Shown: positions 58,301 to 64,000 of the stretch, piece by piece
Position numbering within the stretch: position 1 is the first letter of the stretch
Layout of the letters: every line of letters begins with the position of its first letter
Assembly: GCA_905250025.1 (NCBI GenBank)
Contig: CAJNOJ010000102.1
Coordinates: 248,001-312,000 of the forward strand
From: Adineta ricciae
Taxonomy: Eukaryota > Rotifera > Eurotatoria > Adinetida > Adinetidae
DNA: 64,000 nt
Direction: 5' to 3'
Notes under the pieces: model-generated
Database searches by the model: none
Seen by the model: only the letters and a program-made list of their open reading frames with translations
What the model was told of the DNA's origin: nothing
Translations under genes and position numbers: made by a program

Positions 58301-59134
58301 AGAGAAAAATATGTTTTTGTTCGATTTTCGTGTATTCCATTCAAATAAATTCAAGAAGAAGAAAAGAAATTCTATTCTAAACTTACTTGTACATATTGCT
58401 TGATCATCTTTATTCAAATGGTCTGTTAGAAATGTAATTCCTAACGTGTAAAATGGACTAGCGCCAATTGACATAATAATCATAGCTAATATGAGAATGT
58501 AATACGTCCACGGTGGTTGCGGTGTTACATATGTACTCGACACGTATGTGTCGATTAAGTTGGGTGTTAAATGGGACAAAATCTTGGCTGTTGACAATCG
58601 TGAACATGGGTCACGCGAGTAAATCTGTGGATTTGAAGAGTTTGTTTGACATAAATGATCACTTGTTTGATTCGATGCGTTGGCTGTTGATTCTTTCTCG
58701 TAACCATTGATAAAATAAGGTAAAATAAATAAAATATTACCAATGGCGAACAATAAAGCACCAAAAGCAACGATGCGCGGTCGATTATTCTGCGAACCAA
58801 AATATGATATCAATGGAATCGATAATACTCCCATAATATCGTAACTACTGAAAGCAACTCCCAAACGTGATGTCGAGAAGCCATAATAACGTTCTAATGA
58901 AGAAACTATTGAACCAATATAACCAGATGATATCATTGATTGTGATAGAACTATCAGACATAAGAGAAACAAATATGAGCGAATTGTCCATATACGAGAA
59001 GGTGCTCTAAACGAAAGATTTTGGTCAACGTTTTGACATTGATATCTTGTTAGTCTTTACCTTCTTTCGTCTGGACAATCAAAGTGTTTTACTCGCGTAT
59101 TCATATCAGTCGTTTCTGTTTTGTTTTTATCCAT
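55329..59134 (-). CDS. Solute carrier organic anion transporter (OATP/SLCO family), 713 aa
   Basis: Minus exons 59134-59061, 59006-58387, 56883-56375, 56321-55935 and 55880-55329 join in phase (2142 nt). A 12-TM transporter moving amphipathic organic anions across the plasma membrane. Landmarks: VLSQSMISSGYIGSIVSSLE (TM1), SRLGVAFSSYDIMGVLSIPL, the junction DDQAICT|SILYGMVALGPAL across the big intron, DPRWIGRWWAGFL (OATP signature, family form D-x-RWxGAWWxGF), and the Kazal-like extracellular loop (CSKLCHCSPHVYEPVCYQEQ, CTCLAKNQSVRSGSCQNACF). The C-terminus is a short Thr/Ser/Gln tail. The intron 58386-56884 (about 1.5 kb) contains SUMF2 on the other strand; the other introns are about 53-55 nt. 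Confidence 0.92.
56997..58182 (+). CDS. SUMF2: Sulfatase-modifying factor 2-like protein, 336 aa, KDEL-ended
   Basis: Exons 56997-57187, 57250-57394, 57448-57827 and 57888-58182 join in phase (1011 nt). Signal peptide MMWLIVFIFPILALCQ, then the FGE-sulfatase (formylglycine-generating enzyme) fold: LRGGSFYMGINNPDG, YPVTHVSWHDAQAYCTWKGM, RLPTEVEWEYAARGGLDST, NLWQGHFPFENQARDGYERL, SPVNAFPAQNKYEMYDMLGN, TWEWT, VKGGSFSDTRDGDG and ENLSFRCA. The two catalytic cysteines of SUMF1 are absent at the SDTRDGDGKIDHLQV segment, as in SUMF2, so it is probably not catalytic and may bind sulfatases or SUMF1 in the ER. It ends in GKDEL, a canonical ER retrieval signal. The whole gene sits inside an SLCO intron on the opposite strand. 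Confidence 0.9.
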
Positions 59135-60001
59135 TTTTCTATAAGATTATCGTTATTTTTATCTAACTGTTTATGTATTCATTTGATATAATATAAATCT
59201 CGTCTATCATCTGCTGATCGTTTTCCCAGCCAATCTCGAGGAAAATCAATAGAGGGCATTAGGTAACATCTAATTATACGCTTCTTGAACAGTTTTTCCT
59301 CGAGAATCATCACTGATCCATCATATTCTTCTCAAGCATACATCCGTTACGATGAGCGTCTATGTCGTAAGCAATCATAACAGATCAAATGAACATAGCT
59401 CCGGATATAATTTGTCAAATAATTCGCAAGAAATATTACAAAAAAAGTTAGCTGTAGTTAAATTATCCTTGCAAAGCAACAGAACCTTTACATAGCGGAA
59501 ACATGCTTTTTCTTTAGTTAATAATATAGTATATCTAAGAGCCATCTGAATTTATTTTCATAGTTAATCATCAAAGAATTATGGAGTTAGTCTCGAATAT
59601 CTCAGTAAAGTTTATTAATTAAATCGCAATTTTGTTGTCATTGTTCTTCATTTTCTATGTGACAGTGTCGAGCTGTGTGAATAAGACTATTGTCGCGTGT
59701 TATGTGTGGAATGGAACTGTAAGATCGAATTCTCTATAGATCAACTGATGGCTGCAGTATTCCGAAATCTAATAATTGTCTCTTTGCATTGTCTATTCAG
59801 ACATGATAAAGAAAAGCTTTGTTAGCATAGAACAGACACAGCTTATTCGAATTGGATGTGCAGCATATCAGAAGAACGTGAAGAATTTTTCATCTGAGTA
59901 GATTTATAGAGATATGCATTTTATTTCAATTAAATTTGGCAATACAATGAAAGTGATAGAGAGAAGGACAAGAGGAAAATATAGGAGCGACTAGAGCAGA
60001 A
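59135..60001. other. Intergenic, SLCO upstream region
   Basis: Between the SLCO start and the 3' end of the ABC gene. No ORF or RNA gene recognised. Confidence 0.45.
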
Positions 60002-63000
60002 TTATTTCCGAAGAGCAAAGAGTATAGCAGCTAAAGCAAAGAAGCCACATGTCCATGCGCCAGAAATAACAAATCCAAACCATACTTTAAAATAAACTAG
60101 TGTCCATGCTAAAATTAGATTCAATTAAACAACTGATATCTTTCGAAATGATTTTTTTCTACCTCGGGAAACGATACAGCGCATTGCTTCAACCACATGT
60201 GTCAATGGCGTAAAATTACTGAGAAAACGCATTATAGGTGGCATTCCTTCCGCTGGCCATATAACACCTAAATAGAGAATGATTATGAAATACCGTTAAT
60301 TGCTCGGTGCACATGTACCTGAGCTGAGCAAGATTGGAAATACACTTCCTAATGCCACTTCCATTACTTCAACTTCTTGTTCACACATGGCAGATATTAA
60401 TAGACCTTTAAAACGAAATGAACATACAAATATTGACCTTCAATTTAGTTCTTACCATAACTCATTCCACAAATACCTTGAATAAATATTAATGCCATTG
60501 CTAATATAACGGGACCTTCAATTTTAACCTAGGAATCACAAACAATAGAGCAAAAATGCAGGTATTCCTTGGGCTATGCAAAACAAACTTGAAAAATCAC
60601 ATCAGCAAAAACAATCATTAAAATAATTTGGATAAACTGAATAAAAAATTTGACAATTATATGAGCAAGCATAACTTCAACGGTTGTAACACCTGCAATC
60701 CAACTGCGTTCGAGAAGACCTTCTTTCTTTTCTACCACGAATATCAATGCTGTTAAACCAATTGCCAAAAAGAATATGATCGATATCATCATGCCCGGTG
60801 CAGCAAAATTGAGAAAATTTTGAACTTTTGCCCCATATATTGGATTCTCTATGATAACAGGTGGATCAGCAAGTGCTGGATCGACCTTATGTTCAGCTAG
60901 AATATCTTTCAAGAACAATTGAGTACTAGTCAATATGACATTTTGCATCACGAAAGAGACTTGTTGATCTAAATCAGAACATGAAATTCAACTCGTTGAT
61001 ACTTTTGCATAGCCTACTTGTCATATCGAGGTGCAAATGAATGGACGATGCATTGAGAGTTGCTGGATCAGTTTTCATTGAAATTAGTCTGTGAAAGTAA
61101 CAGTAAACTGCATAGCAATGAAATGTCATATGATTGGATCACGTACTTATGCTTAATGGCTTGAGAGAAATTGTACCTAATTACTGCGACACCCCAATAA
61201 TGACCTTCTTTAACAGCATCGACAGCTTTGTTCAACTCATTAAAAGATTGCTAAGAGAGAGGAACAATTCGAATTTCATCGACGAGTTTAATTTCACTTA
61301 CGAAATGAATTTGATTAGGATTGATTTTATTGAGCAGATGTAAGCTTAGATTTCCAGTCGGAAATCCATGTACTGCTTCACTATTGTAGAGTGCCATAGG
61401 AATATGTTGAGGATCACCTGAACGAACATGGCTCTATCCAATATCGACTGAAAGCAAAATAAACTTCTACTCACGACCAATACAAAGACAAAAAAGGGAA
61501 ATTTGTACAACAGGAATGAAAAATTGAAAAATTAAAAACCTAAAAGTAGAAAAGAGACATTGTTTACATGAAATACAACGAGAATGATTAATAACTTACC
61601 CAATGCTTCTTTTAATCATTGTCAAGTCTTTGACCATAGATGCATAAATCTTATGCATCTGGGGACAAATACAACAATCAACTGCAGCTCGCCTGGCGCG
61701 TAGTACCGCTGAAATAACAATCGATTCATAGTTAATCAATCACCAGTCTTCTTTGTACTCACGATTTTTTACTAGTTCTTTTCTGCGAATTTGTGAATAT
61801 GGTGTTTCTCCCGTTGTCAAGTCAAGAACGGGTGAGTGAGGAGTCTCGGGAGCATCTTGATTATCAGTTGGATCAGTTTTATCTATACTGTTCTTTGGAC
61901 TTTGCTGAACACGATTTTGATCTTCACGACATAGATTGAGAAAGACATTTTCCAAACTCTAAATTTCCAATTTGTATTGACAATACACTTGTGTACTCAT
62001 ATCAAATAACATACCGTTTGATTATATTTGGCTAGTAAACGTGTTGGCTCATCTTCAGCCAACATTCGACCACTTCGCATTAGACCAACCTAGAAAACGA
62101 ATCGTTCATTGAACATAACGAAAATGTCAATATTGATTTACTCGATTAGCTTTTCGTGCTTCTTCAATATAATGAGTTGTGATTATAATCGTTGTTCGAC
62201 TTGTTTTAGAAATATGAATAAGGTGACTCCAAATTCTATGATAAGGAACACGCGAAGAGAAGATTATGAAGTAGTTCATAAATAGTCAATACGAACTTTT
62301 CTCTGAGAAGTGGGTCAACGCCAACAGTTGGTTCATCGAGTAATAATAATTGCGGCTGTTGAAGTAGTGCACATGCTAATGATACACGACGTTGTTGGCC
62401 ACCGCTATACGAAAACGAATTAACGTATGAAAATCTCTGTAAATGTACTCGTGCAAACCTTAATTGAGTAATCTTTTTTGTACGAGAAGGTAGATCAAGA
62501 AATGAAAGGAGAAATTTTTCTCTCGACAAAATATCTTTTCTATTCATATTATGAAGATGACCAAAATAATGGAGCATCTCCGAGATTGAAAAATCTTTGT
62601 AGAGCGCGGTTTCTTGTGGCATAAAACCAACATCACGTCCAGGTACTTGATGCCCTCGAGCACCAGGTCGTTGTCCAAGTACAGTAACTTCGCCACGATT
62701 AAGTTGTAAACGACCAACGAGACATCTCAATAGAGTCGTTTTCCCGCACCCAGATGGACCTAGCAAACCATATCTAAATAGCAAAAACAAGCGGTTTCTT
62801 ATCGCATACTTCGAAAATCATAACCTACATAAATCCGGTCGGAACATGAAGAGTCACATCATGTAAAGCTGTCATTGATTTCCACCAGTAGCCATAATTT
62901 TTCCATGCACCTTCAACACACACAGCCAGATCGGTTGCTTCATTCTTTACAGAGAATAATAAGACAACATTCATATCAATAGTAAAGAAGGCTTTGGTTT

Positions 63001-63074
63001 ACTTCAGATTGATTGATGAGTAATGCTTGATTACCGTGAGTAGTATTAGGCAGAGAATTGATTTCATCTGACAT
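60002..63074 (-). CDS. ABC half transporter, ABCG/ABCH type, 720 aa
   Basis: Seventeen minus exons from 63074-63003 (MSDEINSLPNTTHGNQALLI...) to 60108-60002 join in phase to 2163 nt. The nucleotide-binding domain comes first: Walker A GPSGCGKTTLL, Q-loop FMPQET, signature SGGQQRRVSLACALL, Walker B LLLLDEPTVGVD, H-loop TTHYIEEARK. A linker (residues about 265-330) leads to an ABC2-type membrane domain: FLIFQFFIPVVQISLFCLCI (TM1), a long extracellular loop, PGMMISIIFFLAIGLTALIF, HIIVKFFIQFIQIILMIVFA, VILAMALIFIQGICGMSYGL, EVALGSVFPILLSSGVIWPA, GAWTCGFFALAAILFALRK. NBD-first layout with CIGRDPQ-type TM1 and E-G-MPP loop fits the ABCG20/23-like or ABCH group of invertebrates. The substrate is unknown (lipid or xenobiotic export is common). 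Confidence 0.88.
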
Positions 63075-64000
63075 CTTCTTTTACTTTTGCAGATAACGTT
63101 TGTTCTCTGTCTGACATAAGTTTTTAAACAATTATTTTACCATCGAACTTCCACGTCAAAACTGTGAAACAATCTAAAAATATATTTCAATAATTTAGTC
63201 TTAATAACATGGCGATTCTCTTTCGTCTATTTATACTTTGACAAGCATTTTTACAAATAACAAAAAAACAACATTTTCTCCTCTTCACTTATTCTCTACC
63301 TTTTCAAATTCAAAACAAGAATACAATCAGTCTACTTATAGATATTGTTTACGAGCACAGCACTATTCTCTTTCTTTTCTTTAGTAGAACAAGAGTAGAT
63401 CAGATGATTTTGCTTTTAAACGATTGGCGAATTTTCATTGGTTCTATTGAACAACCAATATAAATAGAATTCTTTGAAGACAAAAAATTGTAGAACTGAT
63501 CTCGTAAAGAGAGAACTTTTCTCATGTACTCAGAGTATGCCAATTCTTCGTAAGCGTGATCGCAAAATTGAGAATAATCCATCGTGAAATAAAATACTAT
63601 TATATGATGATACGACTTAATTGAAGAAACTCCAAATTCATTCGGGTTTCCACGTACCCAAAATATGCTATTTGCAATCGAATTCTATCATAAAATATCT
63701 TCACATCAACAAGGAATATCTATAAGTGTCGGTTAAAAATACTTTTTTATTTGCCAAAATTTCTATTCTGTGATGTCGATTTCTCATCGAAACCAATAAA
63801 CTCTTCTTTTCGTAGATTTTCTTCTGAGATATTATGGTGATCTTGGGAATGTATGATTAAGGATGAAGACTCGAAATAATGACAATTTTCACCAGCGCCA
63901 TCTCTCATCGTAGGCAATTTAAACAGAATTATTGGTAAAAGTAGATAATGTGACTAGGATCAGTGACTTCTCTGCATTCAAAAATCCAACAATGCACCGA
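63075..64000. other. ABC gene upstream region
   Basis: AT-rich. Apart from a 60-codon minus frame at 63400-63582 nothing is recognised. Confidence 0.4.
63400..63582 (-). CDS. Possible small protein, 60 aa
   Basis: ATG-started frame MDYSQFCDHAYEELAYSEYM, then RKVLSLRDQFYNFL and a basic end. Composition is protein-like, but there is no family, splice or neighbour support. It could be a first exon or chance. Confidence 0.2.
   Translation of the reverse strand: MDYSQFCDHAYEELAYSEYMRKVLSLRDQFYNFLSSKNSIYIGCSIEPMKIRQSFKSKII

Noticed and set aside
1-64000. CRISPR arrays, bacterial operons or horizontally acquired bacterial genes
   Set aside because: No regularly spaced repeats and no intronless bacterial-type genes; the single-exon GPCR, HAX1-like and TM2 genes are of animal families.

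Overview
The window is eukaryotic nuclear DNA, most likely from a bdelloid rotifer (Adineta/Rotaria type). The evidence is AT-rich sequence, spliced genes with mostly 50-70 nt GT-AG introns, a rhodopsin-like receptor and a decayed F-box protein of the kind expanded in bdelloids, and animal housekeeping genes packed on both strands. The species call is inference. Gene names rest on protein family motifs recognised by eye.

Region by region. 1-9.1 kb: the 3' part of coatomer alpha (COPA), interrupted by a one-base N that hides about 1.7 kb of missing coding sequence. It is followed by a HAX1-like gene and then by two progressively more decayed copies of the COPA-tail/HAX1 unit, with a CSN4-like pseudogene in between. 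10-16.2 kb: an unknown five-exon gene, a dead copy of a bidirectional promoter, then the intact divergent pair of unknown genes. 17-23.4 kb: two near-identical GT61 glycosyltransferase genes. The first is distorted by two single-N joins, each flanked by a 221-bp repeat, which points to assembly error. 23.7 kb: tRNA-Ser(CGA). 24.7-27.3 kb: CEP83, a centriolar distal appendage protein. 27.8-41.4 kb: NBAS in the centre, NBAS relics on both sides, an intact class A GPCR on the right, its broken inverted copy on the left, and a short piggyBac-type element. 41.5-44.6 kb: a small spliced ORF and a dead F-box gene. 45-50.7 kb: TMEM167B (kish-B), CFAP90 (C5orf49), a TM2-domain protein, an unknown type I membrane protein and an unknown acidic protein. 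51-53.2 kb: TSG101 and a small membrane protein. 54-59.1 kb: an SLCO/OATP transporter with a relic beside it and with SUMF2, on the other strand, nested in its large intron. 60-63.1 kb: a 17-exon ABCG/ABCH-type half transporter.

Functionally there is a loose membrane-traffic theme (COPA and NBAS in Golgi-ER traffic, kish-B at the Golgi, TSG101 in ESCRT-I, ER-retained SUMF2) and a cilium theme (CEP83, CFAP90). I see no operon-like pathway and no defence or toxin system. The strongest unusual signal is repeated local duplication followed by decay: COPA/HAX1, the divergent pair, GT61, NBAS, GPCR and SLCO all have a nearby extra or broken copy.
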